DNA of 64,000 nt from NCBI GenBank assembly GCA_015698045.1, contig BLAL01000004.1:1240001-1304000 (forward strand), given 5' to 3'. The position numbers were made by a program, and so were the translations under genes. The notes below the pieces were generated by a model. That model saw only the letters and a program-made list of their open reading frames with translations. It was not told the origin of the DNA and searched no databases. Below, in pieces: positions 22,796-34,621 of the stretch. Source of the DNA: Rhizophagus clarus (Eukaryota > Glomeromycota > Glomeromycetes > Glomerales > Glomeraceae). Every line of letters starts with the position of its first letter. The first letter of the stretch is position 1.

Positions 22796-24620
22796 TGCTG
22801 GTCACAAAATTAACACTTGCCGCTCGAGGTTCTCATGTTGTATTAAACAGCTTTTATTCTTATAAACACATATAATTACGTACTGCGACATTTTTAAAAT
22901 GACTAATTTTGGTTAAACCATAAATCCACCGCTCGATATTGTTATGCAATTTGAGATATTGCACATTTAATTAAACCGTTATAAACTTATAATAGGCAAG
23001 GAAGTTAGACAAATAATAATGTCAAGGCAAGTGTTTGACGGCTTAGTTCAATTGCTTGCTCTTATTTATCTGCAATACAATTATATTTGAAATGCTAATA
23101 TTAATGAGGTTTTGGTTAGACATTTTCTTAATTTTGGGTTTGCTTTTTAAAACACAAATCTTCAAGAATATTGTTAATCATTGCCTTAATAATTAAAAAT
23201 GAAACTACTAAATCACGTTCTTTTAAAAATTCTGGTAATTTCCAACATTATCATATATTATTTCTGTCCATCAAGTTTCTGACATTTCACAAAGTCATAT
23301 AGTATATAGTACAATTGAGAATATATATATAGTACGGTTAAAATGATCTGTGTATGTAAGGTTTTAAAGTAGTACGTACGATACATACATGTACATACTA
23401 GATTGTTATATGTAAAAAAAATCGTAATATTTTATTACTATGCGCACTAAATTAAAGAACAAATGGCATTATTGAAGGAAATACTTTGAATAAAATTATT
23501 TTTTCAATAACAGAAGAATTTTTATTATTCAATAAGCATAAGCCAAAATAAAGATTTTTCACATTATATTATTATTTTATACTGTTTATAAAAATAATAA
23601 TATTTCATAATAAATTCGTATTCAAAGATATATTTTTTTTAGAATATAAAGTATTCTCATTATAAAATATATTTAAGTATATTAAAGTATATTTACATTA
23701 TAAAGTGTTTTATTTAGTGTAAAGTATATTTTTTCTCTTTGAAAAGTATTTTTTCCGCTTATTAGTTCATTTTTTTGTCTTCCCATTATAATAAAATATG
23801 CGTGGTTTGTCAAAGATTCATATGTGGTATTATTTAAATTGTTACGTTACGATTTGGTGATCTCTAATTACGTTATGCTTAATTTACGATATCAAATTTA
23901 CCGTACCTGTTTAACTGGTATGTATATATTACTACTACTAAAGTTGGTATGATGCGGAACTACTATTATTAAAGTTACAGGTATGGATTATGGAACTTTA
24001 AATATAAAAGATCTTTATTAAAAAGTATCAATCCAAAATAACAAATAAGTTTTTTAAAAATTTTATCCGAACTCAAGGCTTGGGAAATTTAAAATATAAA
24101 GATTTACATTTAAAAAAATTCCAAGAATCTTTTTACACGACTTTGCATTTTATTATTTCATTACATTATATATTACACTACTTAAATCATCCAACAAATA
24201 AAAATAAATGAGCAGTAGCATAAATAAATTTATTAAAATTTTAAATAGCAAAAAAATTCTTTAAAAGTATTATGACTTCTTTTATATCAATTAATTGAAA
24301 TTCAATATCTTTACACATTATATAATGAAAATTGTCTAATTTACTTTATTCACCACATATAATCTATTTGATATTATGCACTTGTACTTCTAAACATGCA
24401 GAAATAACTATCTAAATTTATAGAAATTTTTGATAATTATATAATTACAAAAACTATTTATCATACTTAATATGATAAAACAACTAACCGAGCGATGTTA
24501 AAAACAAAAATTAGATTATCTGATCTACTTGATAATTATAATGGAGATGTTGCAAAATATTATTTGGATATTTAATCTTTATGAACACTATGCCCAAATA
24601 AAATATAATCTATTATCTAT
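22796..24620. other. 5' flank of gene B and intergenic DNA
   Basis: From 22796 to about 23420 the sequence still resembles the 5' flank of gene D (54536-55210), ending near the shared ACTAGATTGTTATATGTAAAA segment, so it belongs to the duplicated unit. Beyond that is AT-rich DNA (23500-24500) with TATATT/AAAGTATATT repetition and no visible gene. A 111-codon plus-strand frame at 24529-24864 is antisense to the pseudogene described next. Confidence 0.5.
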
Positions 24621-25797
24621 TCAGCCTTGTTTACTCATTTCCATTTCCATTTCCATTTTTTTAAGTTCTATTCTTTTAACTTATGTCAACTTTTTCTCTT
24701 CCAATACAATTTGTCATTCTTTAATTTCAAGGTTATGCGTGATTTCTTCATTTTCCTCCACAACAATGCTTTACTTTATTTTTTTGGAATTTTTCTTTAA
24801 TTTAGTCGACTTATTAGATTTTTTAGATACTGAAAATTTTAAAATTGATATGTACAACAATTAAATATTGCAAAACAATTAACTCTTACTTGATCTCTTA
24901 TTTGCTTGTACTTTTTTACCATAATCACTTTTATCCTTACTTGACATAGGAACACCTGTTTGTTGATGCGTTTGTATTCTCATATAAATACAGTCATCAT
25001 GCTTCCATCCCCTAAAAATAAATGTAATGTAAAAGTTTTTCAATTCTAATAATATTATATTATTGGATAGTAAAAAAAAAAATTACCTTAGGATTGCTGT
25101 TTTTAATTTTAATGGTTTTCCTGTACGGTTTATCATTGCATGGGCACTTTCTGCAATGTTGGTATCAAATGGTGTTGATTGCCAATGTTCATGTGGCATT
25201 AACGAATAATAATGTGCTAGAGAACAACTTAGAACTCATGATATTTGATAAAATGCTAACCAATCTAAAAGAAATAATTACTGTATATTAATGAAATTAT
25301 TAATTAATAACATAAAAAAACTATAGATATTTACTATTTATTCCATCTTCATTACGTATTTGTATTTGTTCAAATAATTTATCAACTTCTTTTGAATTTG
25401 CTTTAAGAATTTCTAGCATGTCATGTTTTGTATCTATGCAATAAGGAGAATGATCAACATTTCTATGGAATATAAAATTTATTAATATATATCATAAAAT
25501 TATATTTTAAAATATAAAAACTCACCTCTTATAGTGAACATGGCATGATCATGATTTAAATATATATCGCAAGTGTTCTTTGCTTCTTACAAACCTATCT
25601 GTTGGTGTATTGCTAGAACCATTTTTACAAATGGATGAATTAGATTCAAGATCTACTTCAGTGTGTGGCTCTTTAAAAAATCAAAATTTGCCAATTGACA
25701 AGATTTCACGCCTCCACATTGTTTTATTGTTTTTTGGACTTGAACACATTTTTTGTAATTTTTTAATAAAAACAAAACAATCTCCACCTTTTTATTA
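24621..25797 (-). pseudogene. multi-exon transposase-family-like pseudogene
   Basis: Exon-like blocks on the minus strand are 25797-25526, 25462-25335, 25264-25087, 25011-24890 and 24829-24621, joined by phase-consistent GT-AG introns. They read, in order, KQCGGVKSCQLA, then EILKANSKEVDKLFEQIQ, then PFDTNIAESAHAMINRTGK, then GWKHDDCIYMRIQTHQQ, and finally a Lys/Glu-rich coiled-coil-like tail. The CxGVK-C motif, the D-T-N-x-A-E-S-A-H-A block and the charged coil occur together in a large, poorly characterised family scattered through fungal genomes that I believe is transposon-related (recollection, not verified). One stop interrupts the third block (TGA after FYQIS), at least four interrupt the tail, and the first block needs two frame changes. 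It is therefore dead, although the splice signals remain clean. Confidence 0.55.
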
Positions 25798-28700
25798 AGT
25801 TATTTTAATAAAAAAAAAGCTAAAAGGCATTTGTTAAAATCATTTTTAACAAAATAAAATTAATTATTTTTTATCATTTTGATAAAAATGATACTCATTT
25901 ATCGGATGAGATTTTAAGTAAAAATAATTGTTAAAAAAATGTCAAAATGTTTTTATCAAAACGATCAATAAAAAAAGTATCAATATCAGATATCGTTTTT
26001 TACTAAAATGACTAGCAAAAAATATTAATATCACTTTTTTACTTAAAAATGATTATTAACAAGATATTAATACCGTTGCAGCATGTATGCTTATATATCA
26101 TAGGGGACGAAGTCCCCTAAAAAAGTGCATATTCTAGTTTAAAAAATATAAAATACAATATAAATCTTATTAATGATATATATAATCTTTTATAAATTTA
26201 AATAAAATTATAAAATACGTAATATTTTATTAAATGGTTTAATATTTACATAAAATTTAGGCTAAGTGAATTTAAAAATTATAAGTTTATGTGTATCAGT
26301 TATAATTTAAAAAACATTAAAGAATAATAATAATTCACAGGTTTAAAAATTATAAATGTAATATAAATTTTATTAAGTGATTTATCTTTTATGTATAATT
26401 TAAAAAATATAATGCAAATTCTATTGTATTATATGCATATCAGTATAAATTACAGGTTTAAATACTGTAGGTCCTAACTCAAAAAATCTTCAGGCTTGAA
26501 TTTGTTTTTAGTAGAAAGGCACAGCTGACATTTTAGAGAATGAGGCGTAGTCAGATCAATCCGCGTCCTTTTTTATAGCTGGTGATCTAAAAAATAGAAT
26601 ACATAAAAAAGTGTTAGTAGATATTTCCATATCAAATGATGTACTCTGCCGATCCTATAATCCTGGCCAGAAATCATAGTGGTCGTACTTATCATTCGAA
26701 CAAGGTTAAGGAACCCCCCCTCCTACTAAAAGTAACCATCCCCTGACCTCTCCACATACTAGTTAGTAGTCTCTGGGCGCTATGCTACCCCTGTCCTCAG
26801 AATCTCGATTCGCAGGGGATGGGGTATTTACACAGATCTAAGACCAAACATGGAAAGGCACACTAAGTAAGATCAGCTATAAAAACACCTGATACTTACC
26901 AAAGTTTTCTATATCGTATTTTGTCTTTAATGCAAAGTATCAACAATTGTGTATCAGTCTTGATTTTTATTTTATTTTATCTTATATATATATATTTTTT
27001 ATAAAAAAAGTTTGATAAATTTTTGAAATAAAAACCAAAAATAGAGAGCTTATATACTTTATGAAAAATATATGACTCAAAAATTATAAAAATTAAGCAC
27101 AATGATGCATGATCTGAAACTATGACTCTAATTTGAAACTATGAGTTCAATAATTCAAATTTGCAATGACTCATAAAGTATATGTTATTACCCATCTTGT
27201 GTATAATATCATCAATATTATAATTATTGAGTCATCAAAAGAAGAATCTAGCTGTTTCCATATGAGTCATAATAAAATGAATTATGTCAATTTTATTTGT
27301 CTTATTTTCCTTTAATCATAAAAAGTCAGAATTATATGATATGTTATAATCAAAATACATATAAACTACAAATAATTGGTCAAAATATCTACATCAAGTT
27401 TATTAAAAAGTTTTAATCATGTTTTGTCATAAGATTGTCATTGATTTTAAGTTTCATAATTACTGTCATACTGTCAAAGAACTCATTAATAAGAAGCCGA
27501 AAATCGGGTAATATATATCTCGTGGTTTATTACTTTACAAGATGATGTTACAAATTAAGATATACTAAAAGGTGAATGATTACATTGCATTTCACAATTT
27601 TTCAGATCTATTTACAGTACTAACAAATTTAAGATATTTATGAACATATTCGAAATTATCATTATTCATTACTAATGTTGCAATGAATAAGATCACGAGC
27701 TTGTAAACGGATAATTAAAATCTGAACATCAATTCTTTGTATTCAAGATTACTTAGTTAAACTAAGCATAAACACGAACTTTTACAAATTCTTTAGTAAT
27801 TCCTGTAAACAATCTACTAACATAAAACTTTACAAATTATTATCTTGAAGAAGTTGTGCTAAACCAGGTATATTTAAATTTGATAAATTTGTCAATTTAA
27901 AATGAAAGGACTTTTATTAGAATTACTTTTAAAATGAGATGTTCAATAATTAGATGAAATTAGCTATTTTTCTAGTTAGAATTAAAATAAAAATAATTCT
28001 TATTCATGAAAAAATATAATGTGATACAAATACTGTATTAGGAGGAGATAATCAACATCAATATCAATGGGATGCAAGTAATATATGAAGTTTACAAGTG
28101 ATAGTTTTATGTTTTAATTTAAAAATAGGAAGAACTTTCAAATTGAATTCATAAGTTATGTTGAAAGATATCAAAGTAATGCTATATATCGTAATTAAAA
28201 GGATTTTATTATGGTAATGATTTATTCCAGGATTTGGAAAAGATTTTTACGTTTTAAGATGGGCGTTTGTAATTTTTTTAATGTAAAAAATTATGCAGTT
28301 TTCAAGTTTTTAAAAGATAAAGTAAATTAGTTATAAAATTCTCTTTAATATAACAAATTCATTAACTGAATAAAGCAAAACTTCATTTTTCATGAATAAG
28401 TATAAGATGTGAATATCAAAAATAATATTTATTCTCTTAACATCTAGGACCTTTTTTGTAACAAATGAATAATTTTTATATTATTTAATAAACATAGAAT
28501 TTTGAAATTATGTAGTCAATAGTTTAATCGAATATCACTGCATTAATTGTTATATACAGTAATTATTGTAGTCCTAATAAACTTTCATTTATTGATGAAG
28601 GATAAATATTATCCAAAGGTTACAATATATGTTATATGTGTTTAAGACTAAGTACCTAGAACGAATAATATTCAACTCTTTCGAAAATTTTACGGGTAAA

Positions 28701-29332
28701 AAAAAAGAAAAAAATGAATAAAGGTTATAATAAAATGTGTTCAAAATAACAAAAATAAAATCGTATGACTCGTATCCAATGCAAAAAGAGTTCAAGAACG
28801 TATTACAATTAGAATTGAACAACAACTTAAAAAGTAACTTCAGAAATATAGAACGTTTCCTACGTAGCAAGGTAGATAAAAATTTTAGTCAACCAAATAA
28901 AAAAGTTAATAAATGCTTCTACCGACTAGCAATTATAACAAATCTGAAAGCAGGACTTTAAAACTGATATATAAAGTAACAGTCGCTATAATATATTCAA
29001 ACGACAGATCTTTGATAAGAAGGCAAAATTCAGACCTTCGCAATTTGCTTCGTGAGGCGCAGCAAAATAATGACATTACGTTAAGGAAACGGAGCTCAAT
29101 CAAAAGGAACGAATAACATTATAGAAAAATGAGAAAATTGAGAAAACAACAAAAGAAGTTGGAACAATGAGGAAAGATCTAAGGTGGCAAACATTTAAAA
29201 TGGGAAAGATTGATGGGAACAAAAGAAGTAGTGATCGATTGCAGGAAGCACAAAAATTGTAAATATAACAGTACCCGTTAATCCAGATCGAAGAAGTAAC
29301 ACATGGCCTAACGATCTACGATATGCCAAGCC
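25798..29332. other. intergenic, AT-rich, with one GC-rich island
   Basis: No supported gene. A 17-base perfect hairpin (AGGGGAC-GAA-GTCCCCT) lies at 26102-26118, followed by an A-run. The GC-rich island at 26500-26890 is listed separately. From 28700 to 29300 there are short frames (28737-28961, 28913-29116) rich in Lys, Asn and Arg without a domain; the purine-rich plus strand with many GAAG/AAGAA words, which continues to about 30660, looks like an old decayed coding element. Confidence 0.4.
26500..26890. other. GC-rich island, probable old mobile-element fragment
   Basis: About 45-50% G+C in a background near 22%. It contains runs such as GGAACCCCCCCTCC and ends with partly inverted segments (TTTTTTATAGCTGGTGATCT at 26572 and AGATCAGCTATAAAAACACC at 26871). 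No reading frame of useful length exists. Composition and imperfect inverted ends suggest a small transposon or SINE-like insertion. No tRNA-type structure could be completed, and the identity is unresolved. Confidence 0.35.
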
Positions 29333-29340
29333 GTTTAACT

Positions 29341-29970
29341 CAGTGATGGCAAATGACAATGTCATTTGGCTAATTTTTAAATGATCCCAAATGATATCAA
29401 AATGATATAAGAATTCGTATCATTTAAAATAAATGTCATTTACAAATGACAAGTGACGAAATGACATGTGTCATTTTTAAATGATAATGTCATTATCATT
29501 TGATGATCCATTTTGCAGCAAAAATATATTTTGTTTATTAAATTTGGAAAAAAAAATAAGTGATAACATTTTATTTTATGCAAAATGAATCTAAAGATTT
29601 TAATTTTTTTTCGTGTTTTTGTCAGTTGATTGACAAAGAAAATCATTTAGATAGCGATGATGTTATAAATGAAGAAACTTATAATTTTGAAGTAGGTGGG
29701 CAGGATACTCATCCAGTAGATAATCCATTAGCTAAATGAAATCTACTTAATTTGTTTAATGAATCTTTAGAAATACCAGTTTATGTTAGTTCAATGATAA
29801 ACTTGAATTAAATATCTAATGTAATAAAAAGTAAATATGCGAAATATATTACAGGTCACATGATATATTTTAAATGACAATCATTTGTCATTTGCCTTTT
29901 GAAATGATATAATGACATGTGACATGTCACTAATATCATTTGTATCATTTCATGTCACTTGCCAACACTG
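29341..29970. mobile_element. hAT-like element, degenerate (630 bp)
   Basis: The termini are CAGTGATGGCAAATGAC and, inverted, CAGTGTTGGCAAGTGAC (15 of 17 identical). CAGTG-N-TGGCAA ends are typical of hAT transposons. The flanks GTTTAACT (29333-29340) and GTTTAGAT (29971-29978) match at 6 of 8 positions, as expected for a worn 8-bp target duplication. The subterminal regions are packed with ATGACA/TGTCAT words in both orientations. The interior keeps a short transposase-like relic (29578-29811). Confidence 0.72.
29578..29811 (+). pseudogene. hAT transposase relic
   Basis: A continuous frame reads an acidic stretch ending VDNPLAK, then a stop, then NLLNLFNESLEIPVYVSSMI. Its position inside the hAT-like element suggests a remnant of its transposase, but the fragment is too short to place in a transposase domain. 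It is not functional. Confidence 0.4.
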
Positions 29971-29978
29971 GTTTAGAT

Positions 29979-31122
29979 TGCTTAACAAAAAAAAAAAATA
30001 ACGCAAATATACAAAGGTTAAGGTTTCGTAAATTTGAGGGAACGTGATGATTTTGCTTCCACCTCTGGAGTAGAAGGATAACGTTTGGCGACAATGAACA
30101 AAAATTTGTTTAAGATGGTGCACGACCGCAATGAGCGCAAAACAGATTAAAGAAAATAAATTTCAACTTTTTAAAGAAATCAACTACAAGCCAAAAATCG
30201 AAATATAATAATGAAATATTTTCAAAAATAGGAATTCAGGTTTGCTAACTTGGTTACGATAAAAGGACGGCATTATATTCACGCTAATTTTAGGAACGAT
30301 AAAGAGATAGAAGAAGCGATAACCGATAGATAAACCAAATAAAACAGAAGGCGAAGGACCTTGGTTAAGAAATAATCAATGAATTTTGCGAGCCATGGAA
30401 GTAAGAGAAGAATCGAGATGAAGGAAAAGGAAATAAAAAAGATCTAAGAAATCGAAATAACGGATATACATAATATATATGTTTATATATGAAGAATTCG
30501 TGGCTTTTGATATTCCAAGAGAAGAATGGAGCGAACTGGCTATAAACTTAGGGAATTCGATCTGGTGAACAGTGACTGCACATCAAGACTACCAAAGGAA
30601 GAAGGTTTGTGTGAAGGACAAGAAAACGAATTTAAGAAAAGACCAAAAACAGAGGGAATTGTCATATAAGTCAAAATTTATTGCTAAAAGTGTTAAATAA
30701 AATGTTTTCGATATATTAATTTTAAAAGTGTTTTTAACGGTACTGTTAAGACTTAGTTCTTTACTAATTTACCAATAAAGTTATGTTTGCAGATTTTTTG
30801 AAAATAAAAACGAAAAAAGTCACTATAATCAGTAAAACAACAATATTTTACATTCATTATTAATAAAAATAAAATAGAACAAACAATTCGGCCTCCTCTT
30901 ATCTTAAATAAGTTAATAGACATTAAATCCCGCGGAATGTCTAGTATTAAAGGAAGGAGCAAACTCGTGATTTGATCAATTTTAGGAGGTATACATGTAA
31001 TTACCATGTGATTGTACATTGTGTAATCAAAAATTTGTGTAACTGTCACTTTTATAAAATTGTGTTACGCCCCTACATCAAATATTTTTCAAATTTAATT
31101 CAATTCAAACTTTACTAAAAAA
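29979..31122. other. intergenic upstream of BTB gene 1
   Basis: Purine-rich decayed sequence to about 30660, then AT-rich DNA. A 98-codon minus-strand frame (30753-31049) has no recognisable domain. The 80 bases before 31123 should hold the BTB gene promoter. Confidence 0.4.
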
Positions 31123-32586
31123 ATGCCTTTTGAATGTCCTCAAGATGTTGCTAATGATTATGAAAAATTATTTAATTCTAATGAAGGATATGATGTTATT
31201 ATTTATGCTGGAAATGATGATAGAGAAATTCATGCACATTCATTAGTATTACGTACAAGGTCTCAACATTTTTGTACGAAATTCTCTGCGGAATCGTTTG
31301 ATAGAAGGAATGAAACATTTATTTTTAATCTATCCACAGTTTCTTATCAATCATTTAATATGATTTTAAGGTAGGTAAAAGTTATTTGTATATGAATAAT
31401 CATACATTTTTACGAAATGCTAATAATTTCTCATTTATCAAAATTTCAGATTTATTTATTGTGGAAAGATTGATTTAGATCAACTAGGTGACATGATATT
31501 TTGAGACTTTTGATATCAGTAGATGAGATTAATATTCAAATCTTAATCAACTATATTCAGGAATATTTGATTAAGGATAGAGATGGATATATACAAGCAA
31601 ATTCTATTGAAATTCTTGAAAAGGTTTATCAAAATAACGCTTTTACAGATTTACGGAATAATTGTATTAAAAAAATTTGTGAGAATCCTGAAAGATTACT
31701 TAATTCAAACCATTTTACTAGTTTACAAACGCCTCTGTTGGAGTTACTTTTTCAAAGGGACGATTTATCGCTAGATGAAATTGATATCTGGAAGAGTTTG
31801 ATCAGGTGGTGTTTGGCTCAAGATCAAACTCGGAACATTTCACAAGATCCTACACAATGGAATAGTGATGAAAGCACAATTATGGAGAGAACAATTCATA
31901 GATTTATTCCATTAGTAAGATTTTATCATATTTCACCTAATAATTTTGTTGTTGAAGTGTATCCGTTTAGAGAAATAATACCAAATAACTTTATTGATAA
32001 TATGGTTCAATTTCACATAACTCAAAGTCAGCAACTAATTAATGATAAACGACCTCCTCGATGTTATATTGATTCTGTTATAATCAATCAAAACCATATT
32101 GCAGTTTTTGCAAATTGGATTTATAAGAGAGATAAATTTCATGGTTACATTCCCTATAAATTTAATCTTTTATATAGAGCCAGCAGGGATGGTGATGCAG
32201 CTGCAGTATTTCATGAAAAGTGTGATAATAAAGGGGCCACTTTAGTTATAGTAAAAATAGCAAATTCAAATCAATTAGTTGGAGGATATAGTCGAATTAA
32301 TTGGGATTCGAGCGGTGAGAATAAGTCTACTGATGAAAATAACTTTGTATTCTCATTTGCGAATAAAGATGATTATCAAAGTGCAAGAGTGGGTTACTGT
32401 AATGATATTTGTAATTCTATATATTGTTGTTCGTTAAATGGCCCAGTATTTGGTCTTGGTAGTGATCTAGGTTATTATAACGGTGTTTGGTATTGTGATA
32501 AAAACTTTTCCTATCCCAATGTAGGCATACCTTTGTGCGTTTTCAATATGGATGATTATGAAGTTTTTCAAGTTGTTAATAAGTAA
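31123..32586 (+). CDS. BTB-BACK-TLDc protein, frameshifted copy
   Basis: Exon 1 is 31123-31370 (phase 2, donor GTAGGT); exon 2 is 31450-32586 (acceptor TTTCAG). The N-terminus is a BTB/POZ domain (YDVIIYAGNDDREIHAHSLVL, then FIYCGKIDL across the intron), followed by a BACK-like helical part and from about residue 265 a TLDc domain (FNLLYRASRDGDAAAVFH, LVGGYSRINWDSS, FVFSF). BTB proteins commonly act as cullin-3 adaptors; TLDc domains are linked to oxidative-stress protection and V-ATPase binding. Compared with the neighbour at 33683, the T-run at 31498-31501 has two extra bases, so the frame meets TGA at 31502 and resumes in the frame starting 31501 (LRLLISVDE). This is either a recent pseudogene or an assembly/allelic indel; everything else is intact. 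Confidence 0.78.
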
Positions 32587-33682
32587 TTAAATTAGCATGT
32601 TTAATGTTAAGATATTTGTTATACTACAGTGGTTTTTGGGTATGGTGATTAAAATATCATCCAAACTGCGAAAGTTTGTTTAATCCTGGTGCTTAAATTA
32701 CACTGTATTTCATGATATATGATGGATTTGTTTTTGAAATTGATATATAGCAGGTTGTTTATATAGTAAATATATGAACAGTATTTGAAAATTTTTAAAT
32801 ATTAATTAATATTAAAATTATTATGACAATTCATTATATTTACCAAATAAAATTATTAATTTATACTTATAAAAGTAAAATTATTAATCGAAAGCCATTT
32901 TTTGTAAAACAAACAGATAGTATATTTAGTTAAATAATTCTTAGAGAATTGTTTTTCGGAAAACTTAACACATACTATTTATGCACTATGAATATTCTCA
33001 AATGTAAGGAACAATTTCTTAAGATATAATGTTCGGATCATGCATATTTGTTGAATAAGTTTTTCATTTTATTCTATGATATAGTTAGCTGCAGGGGTAT
33101 TGTATTACCGTGCAAAAAATTGGTAGCCAATAAGTTCTAATTCTAATAATTCTAATAATGTATTCATTATGAAATAAATTGTCATTAAATAATATAATAC
33201 TTTATAACAAAAAAAAAATTCCTTCTTTTATTCACGAGATATTATTACTTCAGATTTTAGCCTTTATGATTTTCGTTTCTTTTTTTTTTATAATCATTTA
33301 TAAGTGCTTATTTTATGCTCGAAATTAATATTTTTATACTCGGAAGTTTGATCACTAAACGAAATAAAATAAATCTCCTTCAGAAATAAGTTTAAACTTT
33401 TAAGTTAATAATTACATATCATCGATTATTTCTTCACATAATAGAGGTTATTATACAAAACTGCAAGTTTCCGAATTAAAATTTTTTTAATTTCATAATA
33501 TATTAGAAAAAATAACTAGAATGACAGATGTAGGGCCAGATTTACACATGTACTCTTTCGATTAAATCAATGAATAAGCGGATAGGTCGATCAAGCCTGT
33601 TTTAATACAAGATTCTTCCTCATTCTGATATGGATTGATTTATGTACCAAATTTAATTTCCTTGTTATTTTAGTAAAATAAA
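32587..33682. other. intergenic between the BTB genes
   Basis: AT-rich, with homopolymers and no gene or repeat of note. The two BTB genes are in tandem on the same strand, so this contains the terminator of the first and the promoter of the second. Confidence 0.5.
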
Positions 33683-34621
33683 ATGACTTTCGATTATTCA
33701 AAAGAACTTATTAATGACTATGAAAAATTAATTGAAAATGATAGAGGATATGATGTTATTATTTACGCTGGTGAAGATAAAGTTGAAATTCGTGCACATT
33801 CACTTATTTTATGTATTAGATCTCAATATTTTCGTTCGGCATTTTCCAATAAATGGGCGAATAAAGAAGACGGAAAATTTATTTTTAATAAACCTAATAT
33901 TAGCCCTCAAATATTAGAAATTATTTTAAGGTAATATTTAATTATGTAAAATTGAATGCAATGATAATAATTTTAATGATAATAATCATTATAAATATTT
34001 AGGTTTATTTATTGTGGAAAGATCGATTTGACGATACTACAAGGACCAGAAATACTAAAACTTTTGATAGCAGTAGATGAACTTAATGTTCAAACATTAA
34101 TTCAATGTATTCAAGAATATTTAATTAATCACAAATATGAATTTTTACAACAAAGTTCTGTAGAAATCCTTGCAAATTCTTATCAATATGAGAATTTCAC
34201 AGATTTATGGATTTATTGTCTTGATAAAATTTGTGAAAAACCAGATGTATTATTTCAATCTGATGAATTTATTAATATAAAAGAACCCTTATTAGAATTA
34301 CTTTTAAACAGAGATGATTTTTTTTCGGAAGAAATAATTATTTGGGATAACTTAATCAAGTGGAATTTCGCTCAGCATCCTTCTATTCAGAAAGATGCTA
34401 AGAAATGGAATAAAGAAGAAATCATACTTATGAAAGGAACCCTTCACAGATTTATTCATTTAATTAGATTCTATCATATAACTTCATCGGATTTTTTTCT
34501 AAAAGTAGCATTTCATATGAACTCAAAAGAAAAATTAACTATGAACATAAAACCTCCCAGAAGTCCCAAATACGATTCTATTATCATTAATAGTAAACAT
34601 TTTGCTGTCTTTTCTAGTTAG
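33683..34621 (+). CDS. BTB-BACK protein lacking its TLDc domain
   Basis: Exons 33683-33930 and 34003-34621 (867 nt, 288 residues). Exon 1 has exactly the same length (248 nt) and phase as in the upstream paralogue. The BTB domain (YDVIIYAGEDKVEIRAHSLIL, then FIYCGKIDLTILQGPEILKLLIAVDEL in shorter matching pieces) and the BACK-like region are complete. The protein then stops at YDSIIINSKHFAVFSS, precisely where the paralogue enters its TLDc domain (VIINQNHIAVFANWIY). No TLDc sequence can be found in the next kilobase in any frame. It may work as a BTB-only adaptor or be a truncated copy that is decaying. Tandem duplication of an ancestral BTB-TLDc gene is the simplest origin. Confidence 0.8.

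Noticed and set aside
24529..24864. 111-codon hydrophobic plus-strand frame
   Set aside because: Antisense to the charged tail and intron of the pseudogene; the minus strand explains the composition.
26640..26880. GC-rich island considered as a tRNA or tRNA-derived SINE
   Set aside because: A weak B-box-like TTCGAATGA is present on the minus strand, but no cloverleaf or A-box at proper distance could be found.
30753..31049. 98-codon minus-strand frame next to BTB gene 1
   Set aside because: No domain and no conserved neighbour; probably chance.
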